Origin: Chthonobacter rhizosphaerae
GTDB lineage: Bacteria; Pseudomonadota; Alphaproteobacteria; Rhizobiales; Pleomorphomonadaceae
Direction of reading: 5' to 3'
Length of the DNA stretch: 64,000 nt
Assembly (NCBI RefSeq): GCF_013839525.1
Contig: NZ_JACDIS010000012.1
Span: forward strand, 62,001 to 126,000
In this document: piece by piece, positions 33,702 through 43,519 of the stretch
How positions within the stretch are numbered: the stretch's first letter is position 1
How the letters are laid out: the number at the start of each line of letters is the position of its first letter
Made by a program: the position numbers and the translations under genes
Notes under the pieces: model-generated
Databases searched by the model: none
What the model saw: the letters and a program-made list of their open reading frames with translations, nothing else
Told to the model about the DNA's origin: nothing

Positions 33702-35804
33702 ATGGCCGACGTGGCCGATATCCAGCTCCTGGAGAACCGCTGGGACGAGGCCCATGCCGCGACCCTCGACGAGCCCGGCCGGCTCCTCTACCGGTCCAAC
33801 CTCCTCGGCGGCGACAAGCGCATCACCAACTACGGCGGCGGCAACACCTCCGCCAAGGTCGTGCACAAGGATCCGCTGACGGGCGAGGACGTGGTCGTCC
33901 TCTGGGTCAAGGGCTCCGGCGGCGACGTCGGCACCATGAAGCTGGACGGGTTCGCCACCCTCTACATGGACAAGCTGGAGCAGCTGAAAGGTCTCTACCG
34001 CGGGGTCGAGCACGAGGACGAGATGGTGGGCTACCTGCCCCACTGCACGTTCAACCTCAACCCGCGCGCCGCGTCCATCGACACGCCGCTCCACGCCTAT
34101 GTGCCCTACCGGCACGTGGACCACATGCACCCCGACGCGGTGATCGCCATCGCGGCGACCGCCAACTCCCGTGCGCTCACGAAGGAGATCTTCGGCGACG
34201 AGATCGGCTGGCTGCCGTGGCGCCGCCCGGGCTTCCAGCTCGGCCTCGACCTGTCCGAGTTCGCCCGCGACAACCCGACCGCTAAGGGCGTGGTGCTGGA
34301 GAGCCACGGGCTCTTCACCTGGGGCGACACCGCGAAGGAGTCCTACGAGACCACGCTGCGGATCATCAACACGGCGATCCGCTACTTCGACACCAGGACC
34401 CGCGGGCAGGCGGCGTTTGGCGGCGCGTCGGTGTCGTCGCTCGGCGACGCGGAGCGCCGCGCGGTCGCCGCACGCCTGCTGCCGGCGATCCGCCAGCGGA
34501 TCAGCGCGGCCGAGCGCAAGGTGGGCCACTTCGACGACAGCCCGGCGGTGCTGGAGTTCGTGAACAGCCGGAACCTGAAGCCGCTCGCCGCTCTCGGCAC
34601 GTCCTGCCCGGACCATTTCCTGCGCACCAAGATCCGGCCGCTGGTCCTTGACTTCGACCCCGCCAAGGGCAACCTCGACGAGGTGCTCGGCGGCCTCGAC
34701 GGCGCGATCGCCGCCTACAGGGGCGACTACACCGGCTACTACGACCGCTGCAGACATCCCGACAGCCCGGCCATCCGCGACCCGAACGCGGTCATCTATC
34801 TGGTGCCCGGCGTCGGCATGATCTCCTTCGCCCGCGACAAGGCGACGGCCCGGATCGCGGCCGAATTCTACGTCAACGCCATCAACGTGATGCGCGGCGC
34901 CTCCAGCGTGGACACCTATGTGGGCCTCTCCGAGCAGGAGGCGTTCAACATCGAATACTGGCTTCTGGAAGAGGCCAAGCTCCAGCGCATGCCGAAACCG
35001 AAGTCGCTCGTCGGACGGGTCGCGCTCGTCACCGGCGCCGCCGGCGGCATCGGCCGGGCGATCGCCGCCAAGCTGCTGTCGGAGGGCGCCTGCGTGGTGC
35101 TGACCGACATCGACGCGGCCGCTCTCGACGAGACCCGAACGACCTTCGCCAAGGCCTACGGGGCCGACCACGTGCGCTCCGTCCCGCTCGACGTCACCGA
35201 CGAGGCGGCGGTCGCCGACGGCTTCACCCGCGCGGTGGTGGACTACGGCGGGCTCGACATCCTGGTCTCCAACGCCGGCATCTCGTCCTCCGCTCCGGTG
35301 GAGGAGACCACGCTCGCCATGTGGGACCGCAACATCGACATCCTGGCGAAGGGCTATTTCCTGGTGGCGCGGGAGGCGTTCCGCCTCATGCGCGGCCAGA
35401 AGCTGGGCGGTTCGGTTGTGTTCATCGCGTCCAAGAACGGCCTCGCGGCCTCGCCGGGCGCGTCGGCCTACTGCACCGCCAAGGCGGCGGAAATCCACCT
35501 CGCCCGCTGCCTCGCCCTGGAAGGAGCGGACGTCGGCATCCGGGTGAACGTGGTGAACCCGGACGCGGTGCTGCGCGGCTCCAAGATCTGGACCGGCGAA
35601 TGGCGCGAGCAGCGCGCGGCCGCCTACAACCTGCAGCCGGATGACCTGGAGGAGCACTATCGCAAGCGCTCCATGCTGAAGCTCTCCGTCTTCCCGGAGG
35701 ACATCGCCGAGGCGGTCTACTTCCTGGCGTCGGATCTCGCCGCCAAGTCCACCGGCAACATCATCAACGTGGACGCCGGCAACGCCCAGAGCTTCACGCG
35801 CTGA
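33702..35804 (+). CDS. rhaD: Bifunctional rhamnulose-1-phosphate aldolase/lactaldehyde dehydrogenase RhaD
   Basis: A 700-residue fusion. Residues about 1-400 are a class II aldolase/adducin domain that cleaves rhamnulose-1-phosphate to dihydroxyacetone phosphate and L-lactaldehyde (ITNYGGGNTSAKV, HVDHMHPDAV and ESHGLFTWG carry metal-binding His residues). Residues about 430-700 are a short-chain dehydrogenase with NAD motif VTGAAGGIGRAIA, NAGIS and the catalytic YCTAK, which would process lactaldehyde. This is the typical rhizobial RhaD rather than the E. coli aldolase. ATG 33702 follows GGGAGG; the frame opens 66 bases earlier without a ribosome site. Confidence 0.94.
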   Translation: MADVADIQLLENRWDEAHAATLDEPGRLLYRSNLLGGDKRITNYGGGNTSAKVVHKDPLTGEDVVVLWVKGSGGDVGTMKLDGFATLYMDKLEQLKGLYRGVEHEDEMVGYLPHCTFNLNPRAASIDTPLHAYVPYRHVDHMHPDAVIAIAATANSRALTKEIFGDEIGWLPWRRPGFQLGLDLSEFARDNPTAKGVVLESHGLFTWGDTAKESYETTLRIINTAIRYFDTRTRGQAAFGGASVSSLGDAERRAVAARLLPAIRQRISAAERKVGHFDDSPAVLEFVNSRNLKPLAALGTSCPDHFLRTKIRPLVLDFDPAKGNLDEVLGGLDGAIAAYRGDYTGYYDRCRHPDSPAIRDPNAVIYLVPGVGMISFARDKATARIAAEFYVNAINVMRGASSVDTYVGLSEQEAFNIEYWLLEEAKLQRMPKPKSLVGRVALVTGAAGGIGRAIAAKLLSEGACVVLTDIDAAALDETRTTFAKAYGADHVRSVPLDVTDEAAVADGFTRAVVDYGGLDILVSNAGISSSAPVEETTLAMWDRNIDILAKGYFLVAREAFRLMRGQKLGGSVVFIASKNGLAASPGASAYCTAKAAEIHLARCLALEGADVGIRVNVVNPDAVLRGSKIWTGEWREQRAAAYNLQPDDLEEHYRKRSMLKLSVFPEDIAEAVYFLASDLAAKSTGNIINVDAGNAQSFTR

Positions 35805-35816
35805 CCGGACGGGATC

Positions 35817-35895
35817 CCTCCCTCGGAGGGGGAGGGGTCCCGCTCGGCCGCCCGCACGCGAGATCAGCCGCCCGCACGCGATGGCGGGCGATCGC
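35817..35895 (+). repeat. Short repeats between rhaD and rhaI
   Basis: A CCCTCCCTCGG/AGGGGGAGGGG palindromic stretch is followed by two direct copies of GCCGCCCGCACGCGA (about 35851-35865 and 35868-35882). They belong to the GC-rich intergenic repeat types seen elsewhere in the window. The effect on rhaI expression is unknown. Confidence 0.5.
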
Positions 35896-35941
35896 TGGGC
35901 TTGGGCGCGCCCGGACAAGAAGCACAAAAGGGGAGGCAAAC

Positions 35942-37234
35942 GTGTCCGCACTACCCATCTCGGAAGACCTGATCGCGGTGGAGAACGACCGCCGGGCCCG
36001 CGACCACGCCGCCGACCTCGACGCGCTCTCGTCGCGCCTCGCCCGTCGGGGCGTGGACGTCGAAGGGGTGATCGAGGCGGTCCGCGGCTTCCATGTGGCG
36101 GTCCCGTCCTGGGGCGTCGGCACCGGCGGGACGCGGTTCGCCCGCTTTCCCGGCGGCGGCGAGCCGCGCGGCATCGACGAGAAGCTCGTCGACTGCGCGG
36201 TGATCCAGCAGCTCGGCCGGGCCACGCCCACCGTGTCGCTGCACATTCCGTGGGACCGGCCGGCGAACGTCGCCGAGCTGAAGGCCAAGGGCGACAGCCT
36301 CGGCCTCGGCTTCGACGCCATGAACTCCAACACCTTCCAGGACCAGCCGGGGCAGAGCCCGTCCTACAAGTACGGCTCGCTGTCGCACACCGATCCGGCG
36401 GTCCGCCGCATGGCGGTGGAGCACAACATCGAGTGCATCGAGATCGGCCGGGCGCTCGGCTCCAAGGCGCTCACGGTCTGGATCGGCGACGGCTCGAACT
36501 TCCCCGGTCAGAGCCATCTCACGCGCGCCTTCGAGCGCTATCTGGAGGCCATGCAGGCCGTCTACGCCCGCGTGCCCGACGACTGGACGCTCTTCATCGA
36601 GCACAAGATGTACGAGCCGGCCTTCTATTCCACCGTGATCCAGGACTGGGGCAGCAGCTATCTGGCGGCGACGAGCCTCGGGCCGAAGGCCAAGTGCCTC
36701 GTCGACCTCGGACACCACGCGCCGAACGTGAACATCGAGATGATCGTCGCTCGCCTCCTCCAGTTCGGCCGGCTCGGCGGCTTCCACTTCAACGACTCCA
36801 AGTATGGCGACGACGACCTGGACGCCGGCTCGGTCGATCCGTTCCGACTGTTCCTCGTCTTCAACGAGCTCGTCGACGTGGAGCTGGGAGCGGGCCTGCC
36901 GCCGCTCGCCCACATGATCGACCAGTCGCACAACGTGACGGATCCGATCGAAAGCCTGATCCGGTCAGCGGACGAGATCCGCCGGGCCTACGCCCAGGCG
37001 CTTCTGGTGGACCGGCAGGCCCTCGCCGCCCATCAGGAGGCGAATGACGCCATCATGGCCTCCGAGACGCTGAAGAGCGGCTTCCGCACCGACGTCGGCC
37101 CGATCCTGGCGGAGGCTCGGCGCCGGGACGGCGGCGCCCTCGATCCGATCGCCACCTACCGGGCGAGCGGGTACCGGGCCAAGGTTTCCGCCGAGCGGCC
37201 GGCGTCGCAGGCCGGCGGCGGCGGGATCGTCTGA
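35942..37234 (+). CDS. rhaI: L-rhamnose isomerase RhaI (rhizobial type)
   Basis: A 430-residue TIM-barrel sugar isomerase converting L-rhamnose to L-rhamnulose. It belongs to the rhizobial RhaI family rather than E. coli RhaA. Metal-binding candidates are in TVWIGDGSNFPGQ, FIEHKMYEPAFYSTVIQDWG, DLGHHAPNVNIE and HFNDSKYGDDDLDAGSVDP. The start is GTG 35942 with AGGGGAGG upstream. It lies downstream of rhaD and divergent from the regulator operon, completing the pathway rhamnose to DHAP and lactaldehyde. A bidirectional hairpin follows. Confidence 0.94.
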   Translation: MSALPISEDLIAVENDRRARDHAADLDALSSRLARRGVDVEGVIEAVRGFHVAVPSWGVGTGGTRFARFPGGGEPRGIDEKLVDCAVIQQLGRATPTVSLHIPWDRPANVAELKAKGDSLGLGFDAMNSNTFQDQPGQSPSYKYGSLSHTDPAVRRMAVEHNIECIEIGRALGSKALTVWIGDGSNFPGQSHLTRAFERYLEAMQAVYARVPDDWTLFIEHKMYEPAFYSTVIQDWGSSYLAATSLGPKAKCLVDLGHHAPNVNIEMIVARLLQFGRLGGFHFNDSKYGDDDLDAGSVDPFRLFLVFNELVDVELGAGLPPLAHMIDQSHNVTDPIESLIRSADEIRRAYAQALLVDRQALAAHQEANDAIMASETLKSGFRTDVGPILAEARRRDGGALDPIATYRASGYRAKVSAERPASQAGGGGIV

Positions 37235-37269
37235 CGGTGCAAAACCCGGCGCTTCTTGCGAACGGAAAA

Positions 37270-37299
37270 AGGGCGTCGACCCGGCCGGGTCGGCGCCCT
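37270..37299. terminator. Bidirectional intrinsic terminator
   Basis: Arms AGGGCGTCGACCCGG and CCGGGTCGGCGCCCT pair over 15 positions with one G-T wobble. An A-run (GGAAAAA) precedes and TCTTCGTTCTT follows, so it can stop transcription of rhaI on the plus strand and of the small secreted protein gene on the minus strand. Confidence 0.75.
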
Positions 37300-37327
37300 C
37301 TTCGTTCTTCCGGACGGGAACGCGAAA

Positions 37328-37630
37328 TCAGTCCGTCAGGAAGCCATCGCGGGTCGGGATGTAGGCCTGGCCCGTGTAGGCCGGCACCTTCTCGGCGCGC
37401 TCACGCAGGCTGCGGTCGCGGCTGGTCTCGGACGGATCCCAGGCGCCGGTCACGGCGATCGGAGCGCCGGCGTCGTTGGTGGCGACGGCCGAGGCGGCCA
37501 CGCCGCGGTTGGCCTGGCGCTCGACCTGGCGATCGCGGCTCGAATAGGCCGGATCCCACGCGAAAGCAGGGGCGGCGGCGGTGACGGCAATGACGGCGGC
37601 GGCAGCGGCGGCAATGATGCTCTTGGACAT
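37328..37630 (-). CDS. Small exported protein with duplicated WDP-SRDR motif, unknown function
   Basis: A 100-residue protein I cannot assign. Residues 1-24 are a clear signal peptide (MSKSIIAAAAAAVIAVTAAAPAFA, cleavage before WDPAY). The mature part has an internal duplication, AWDPAYSSRDRQVERQ and AWDPSETSRDRSLRER, each ending in charged residues, then a YTGQAYIPTRDGFL tail. AAGGAAT precedes the ATG. It has its own terminator and lies alone between rhaI and the HerA-like gene, suggesting an independent transcript. A small periplasmic or envelope role is plausible but unproven. Confidence 0.75.
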   Translation of the reverse strand: MSKSIIAAAAAAVIAVTAAAPAFAWDPAYSSRDRQVERQANRGVAASAVATNDAGAPIAVTGAWDPSETSRDRSLRERAEKVPAYTGQAYIPTRDGFLTD

Positions 37631-37996
37631 AGTGGTATTCCTTTATGCGTCGGCGGAGCCGGATAACGCGTCCGGTCGCCTCCCAGTCCGTTCGGGGACG
37701 TTCGGTCCCGGGCCGGTGACGTTGAGATATACCCAGCTTGGGCGTTGCAAAAGACGGCCGTCGTTGAACTCACCGTCACCCAAAAAGTGAATGGTAACAG
37801 GCACATAAACTGTTTTTCACAGATTCGTGTTCATGCATCCGTTTAGCCGGGCAGAACTGCCGAGCAGCCTTCCCGGTGGAGAAGTGGAGCTGCCGCGCTT
37901 TCCTCGGACCGGCGAATCGGAAAGGGTCGTCCGTTGTCCCGGAACGGGTCAGCCCACCTGGGCCGGGAGCGTGCGGGCGTTGAGGTTTTGGTGATC
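37631..37996. other. Divergent intergenic region, small exported protein and HerA-like ATPase
   Basis: These 366 bases hold the promoters of two divergent genes. I see no convincing gene. The stretch 37790-37850 is distinctly AT-rich for this genome (AATGGTAACAGG, AAACTGTTTTTCACAG, TTCGTGTTCATGCATCCG) and is the most likely promoter area, but I could not fix a -35/-10 pair with confidence. Confidence 0.5.
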
Positions 37997-39469
37997 ATGA
38001 CGGTCAGCGTGGATATCGGCACCAAGACGAGCGGCCAGAGGGCGGCCGTCGATCTGGAGGAGCTCCTCGCCACCCGACTTCTGGTCCAGGGCAATTCCGG
38101 GTCCGGCAAGTCGCACCTGCTCCGCCGTCTCCTGGAGCAGAGCGCCCCGTGGGTGCAGCAGTGCATCGTCGATCCGGAAGGGGACTTCGTGACCCTGGCC
38201 GACAAGTTCGGCCATGTGGTGATCGACGCCTCCGGAACGGAGCGCGACCTGGCGCTCATCGCCAACCGGGTGCGCCAGCACCGCGTCTCGGTCGTCCTCA
38301 ACCTGGAAAGCCTCGAGGTCGACCGGCAGATGCGGGCGGCCGCCGCCTTCCTGAAGGGCCTTTTCGACGCGGAGCGGGACCACTGGTATCCGATGCTCGT
38401 CGTCGTGGACGAGGCGCAACTGTTCGCGCCCGCGGCCGCCGGCGACGTGGGCGACGAGGCCCGGCGCCTGTCCCTCGCGGCCATGACGGACCTCATGTGC
38501 CGCGGCCGCAAGCGCGGCCTCGCGGGCGTGATCGCGACCCAGCGGCTCGCCAAGCTCGCCAAGAACGTGGCGGCGGAGGCCTCCAACTTCCTCATGGGCC
38601 GGACCTTCCTGGACATCGACATGGCCCGCGCCGCCGACCTCCTCGGCATGGACCGTCGACAGGCGGAGACCTTCCGCAACCTCGACCGGGGCCAGTTCGT
38701 GGCGCTCGGGCCGGCCATGACCCGCAAGCCGGAGCCGGTGAAGATCGGCCCGGTGGAGACCACGGGCCGGGGCGGAAGCCCGAAGCTGGTGCCGCTGCCC
38801 GGCCAGCCCGCAGAGGATGCGGCGGACCTCATCTTCAAGCGTCAGGAGGGCGAACTCCTTCCGCGCGCGGCGGCCCAGCCGGTGTCCACGTCGGACGTGC
38901 TGATGCAGCTCGCCCGGTCGCGCCCGGAGCCGACGCCGCCGCCGGAAGCGCCGGACCTGTTCGCCGACGTGGAGCGCGAGGCCGCCATCGACGAGGTCAT
39001 GACGGCTCTCCTCGCCGAGCCGGAGGCGGCCTTCCAGTCCGTGTCCATCCTCTACCAGGACTTCCTGGTCCGCTGCCGGATCGCCCGGGTGCCGGGCGAT
39101 CCGCCGGACCTGCCCACGTTCCGTCGCCGGCTGGCGATCGCCCGGGCGGGCGTCGAACAGGGGTCGATGGAGAGCTCCGACTGGGACCAGGCGACGCTCG
39201 TCGCCGCGTCGCTGCCGGAGGACATCCGCGGCGTCTTCCTGCTGATCGCCCGGGCCGCGCTCCAGAAGGCGCCCTGTCCGTCCGATTCGGAGATCGCCAA
39301 GGCCTACGGCACCCGGTCGCCCGGCCGCGCCCGTCGGCTCCTCGCCTACATGGAGGAGCGCGGCTTCCTGGTCTGCGCCAGCGATCTCAGGGGGAACCGG
39401 CTGGTGATGCTGCCGGACCTCGGATGGCAGACGGCGCCGGGCGCCCCGGACGCGGTGGCGGCCGAATAG
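37997..39469 (+). CDS. Orphan HerA/FtsK-like P-loop ATPase
   Basis: A 490-residue ATPase of the HerA/DUF87 type. Walker A is QGNSGSGKSHLLRRL near residue 35; Walker B with glutamate is MLVVVDEAQLFAP; a sensor/arginine region follows (CRGRKRGLAGVIATQRLAKL). The C-terminal about 150 residues look like winged-helix segments (FLVRCRIARV, ARRLLAYMEERGFL). HerA proteins usually pair with the nuclease NurA or with defence effectors; none is adjacent here. The start is uncertain: ATG 37997, or GTG 37991 with a better-spaced GAGG. Its substrate, probably DNA, is inferred from the fold. Confidence 0.85.
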   Translation: MTVSVDIGTKTSGQRAAVDLEELLATRLLVQGNSGSGKSHLLRRLLEQSAPWVQQCIVDPEGDFVTLADKFGHVVIDASGTERDLALIANRVRQHRVSVVLNLESLEVDRQMRAAAAFLKGLFDAERDHWYPMLVVVDEAQLFAPAAAGDVGDEARRLSLAAMTDLMCRGRKRGLAGVIATQRLAKLAKNVAAEASNFLMGRTFLDIDMARAADLLGMDRRQAETFRNLDRGQFVALGPAMTRKPEPVKIGPVETTGRGGSPKLVPLPGQPAEDAADLIFKRQEGELLPRAAAQPVSTSDVLMQLARSRPEPTPPPEAPDLFADVEREAAIDEVMTALLAEPEAAFQSVSILYQDFLVRCRIARVPGDPPDLPTFRRRLAIARAGVEQGSMESSDWDQATLVAASLPEDIRGVFLLIARAALQKAPCPSDSEIAKAYGTRSPGRARRLLAYMEERGFLVCASDLRGNRLVMLPDLGWQTAPGAPDAVAAE

Positions 39470-39576
39470 GCGTCCGCCGCATGATTGCGTGCGGCGTGCA
39501 TCTGCTCTTGGGAAAGAGAATTTCTTAAGAGGATCAGTGTCATTCCTGTGCGCACAATCACATATGGGTGATTCAC

Positions 39577-41649
39577 ATGCGCATTGCCGATCTGTCCATC
39601 CGCTCCAAGCTGGTGTCGTCGACCGGGCTTCTGTTTACGCTTTCCGTCGTCGTGATCGCCTGGGCCGGTACGGCGATCATGACGTCCTCGGCCGAACGGT
39701 CGGCCCGGTCGGAAGCCGAGGCGCTTCTGAACCAGTATTCCGCCATCATCTCCGAGGAGATCGGCCGCGCCGTGACGACCGCCAGGGCCACGGCCCTCGG
39801 CGTCGAGGGCCTGTTGTCCGCCGGGGCGACGAACCGCGACAGCCTGGGTGAACTCGTCAAGCACACGGTCGCCGGCAATCCCGCCTTCATCGGCATGACG
39901 CTCGCCTTCGAGCCGAACGCGCTCGACGGCCGCGACAAGGACTTCGTCGGCCACGCCTATTCGGACGCGGCCGGCCGCTTCGTGCCCTACTTCTTCCGCA
40001 AGGCCGACGGCTCGATCGGCGCGGAGAAGCTGATCATGACCAAGGAGGCGGGCACGGAAGGCTGGTACGACCGGCCGCTCCGGGAGAACCGCTCGCTCCT
40101 GACCGCGCCCTACATCTATCCGGTCGAGGGCAAGGACGTGCTGATGACCACGGCCAGCATGGTCATCCACGCGTCCGGCAAGCCCGCCGGCATCCTGACC
40201 GCCGACCTGGCGCTCACGGACGTGGCGAAGTTCGTCTCCACCCTGCGGCCGTTCGAGGTCGGCTCGGTTCGCCTCGTCGGCACCGACGAGCTCTGGATCG
40301 CTCATGGCGATGCCGCCCTTCTCGGCAAGAAGGCCGACGACCCGCTGACCGGCCGCATCCTGAAGGAGGCCGCAGCGGGCCGGCCCGTCGCCGAGGTGGT
40401 GGAGGACGCCGACGGCGCGCACCATTTCACGGCCGCCACCACAGTGAGCTTCCCGGGCATGGACGAGCGCTGGACGCTGATCATGAGCATTCCGGAAAGC
40501 GTGCTCGTCGCCGGCGCGGTCTCCGCCCGCAACGCGATGGCGCTGACCGCCGTCGGCACGCTGGCGGTGGTTCTCCTGGTGGTCTGGCTCGGCGCGCGCG
40601 CCATCGCCCGGCCGATCCAGGTCATCACCGACCGCATGCGGCTGCTCGCCGAGGGCGACACCAGCACGCAGGCCGAAGGCGCGGACCGCAAGGACGAGAT
40701 CGGCGCCATGGCCCGCGCCGTGGAGGTGTTCCGCCTCAGCGCCATCGAGCGCGCTCGCCTGGAAGGGCTGTCGGCCGAGGAACAGACCGCGCGCCTGCGC
40801 CGCCAGGAACAGGTGGATCGGCTGATCGCCTCCTTCCGCGACGTATCCCGGTCGCTGATCGCCGGCGCCACCGCGGCGACCCAGGACCTCAGCCGCGTCT
40901 CCATCGAACTGACCGCCGTGGCGACCCAGAGCGCCACCCGGGCAGGCAGCGCGCGGTCGGCGTCCAGCCTCGCGTCGGCCAACGTGAACTCGGTCGCCTC
41001 GGCGGCGGAGGAACTCTCCGCCTCCATCGGGGAGATCGCCGCCCAGGTGTCCAAGACCACGCGGATCATCAGTCAGGCTACCGAGGGAGCGCGCGTGTCG
41101 AGCGAGAAGGTCGGCACGCTGGCGACCGCCGCCGACCGGATCGGCCAGGTGGTGTCGCTGATCCAGGCGATCGCCGAACAGACCAACCTCCTCGCCCTCA
41201 ACGCCACCATCGAGGCGGCGCGGGCCGGGGAGGCCGGCAAGGGCTTCGCCGTGGTGGCGAGCGAGGTGAAGTCGCTCGCCAGCCAGACCGCCAAGGCCAC
41301 GGAGGAGATCGCCGCCCAGGTGTCCGCCATCCAGGCCGCCACCGGCGAGGCCGTGAAGGCGATCGCTGGCATCTCCGCCGTGATGGTGGACGTGGACCAC
41401 TATTCCGCCGCCATGGCGTCCGCCATCGAGGAGCAGGGGGCCGCGACCGGCGAGATCAGCCAGAACATCGAGAGCGCGGCGAACCGCACCCAGACGGTCG
41501 CGTCCGACATCGAGGACCTGGACACCGCCGTGCGCGAGACCAGCGCCTCCGCGACCCGCGTGCTGGAGGCGGCCGGCACCGTGGGCCGCGCCACCGAGAG
41601 CCTCGACCGTGAGATCGACGGCTTCCTGAAGTCCGTCGCCGCGGCCTGA
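39577..41649 (+). CDS. Methyl-accepting chemotaxis protein with periplasmic Cache domain
   Basis: A 690-residue chemoreceptor. A membrane helix at about residues 13-35 is followed by a double Cache sensor (to about residue 300; [21 protein letters not shown] is typical), a second helix near 310-335, HAMP, and a cytoplasmic signalling domain whose hairpin tip contains [20 protein letters not shown]. Its partner is the CheA-CheW array, absent here. Cache sensors bind amino acids, organic acids or sugars; the ligand is unknown. ATG 39577 is used; a GTG nine bases earlier is possible. A strong terminator follows. Confidence 0.93.
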   Translation: MRIADLSIRSKLVSSTGLLFTLSVVVIAWAGTAIMTSSAERSARSEAEALLNQYSAIISEEIGRAVTTARATALGVEGLLSAGATNRDSLGELVKHTVAGNPAFIGMTLAFEPNALDGRDKDFVGHAYSDAAGRFVPYFFRKADGSIGAEKLIMTKEAGTEGWYDRPLRENRSLLTAPYIYPVEGKDVLMTTASMVIHASGKPAGILTADLALTDVAKFVSTLRPFEVGSVRLVGTDELWIAHGDAALLGKKADDPLTGRILKEAAAGRPVAEVVEDADGAHHFTAATTVSFPGMDERWTLIMSIPESVLVAGAVSARNAMALTAVGTLAVVLLVVWLGARAIARPIQVITDRMRLLAEGDTSTQAEGADRKDEIGAMARAVEVFRLSAIERARLEGLSAEEQTARLRRQEQVDRLIASFRDVSRSLIAGATAATQDLSRVSIELTAVATQSATRAGSARSASSLASANVNSVASAAEELSASIGEIAAQVSKTTRIISQATEGARVSSEKVGTLATAADRIGQVVSLIQAIAEQTNLLALNATIEAARAGEAGKGFAVVASEVKSLASQTAKATEEIAAQVSAIQAATGEAVKAIAGISAVMVDVDHYSAAMASAIEEQGAATGEISQNIESAANRTQTVASDIEDLDTAVRETSASATRVLEAAGTVGRATESLDREIDGFLKSVAAA

Positions 41650-41676
41650 ATGCCGCGCCGCAGCCGGAGAAGAAAG

Positions 41677-41710
41677 AAGGCCCGCCGGATCGGATCCGGC
41701 GGGCCTTTTC
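41677..41710 (+). terminator. Intrinsic terminator after the chemoreceptor gene
   Basis: AAGGCCCGCCGGATC pairs with GATCCGGCGGGCCTT and is followed by TTC, for a 15-base stem and a TTTT end. It lies 28 bases past the stop and also downstream of the converging helicase gene. Confidence 0.85.
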
Positions 41711-41738
41711 GTCGTCAGGTCGTCAAGGCGGCGAAGCG

Positions 41739-43247
<1,509 letters not shown>

Positions 43248-43519
43248 GCAACCGTCTTTCGAATAAGCGACGGCGACCGCTGCGTCCCAAGCGGGGCGCG
43301 GTACGATATCGCGGGTGTCGAACGCCCCGCGTGAATGGGCCATTCAGGAAAATCGGTCCGGCGACGCCTCAGGCTCTTGGCCGAAGCGGTCGTTCACGCG
43401 ACCATCTGATGTTGCGATGCACAGTGATCGCGTCCCTCACATGGCCGGTTTCCTAGCGGAAGTCAAGGTTCAGGCCGCCGCATGCGGCCAGATGCGCGGG
43501 TTTCGGGCAGGATTTCCGC

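Noticed and set aside
37997-39469. HerA-like ATPase as part of an antiphage defence island
   Set aside because: No nuclease, SIR2, restriction or other defence gene is near. The neighbours are rhamnose catabolism and a chemoreceptor, so a defence role has no support here.
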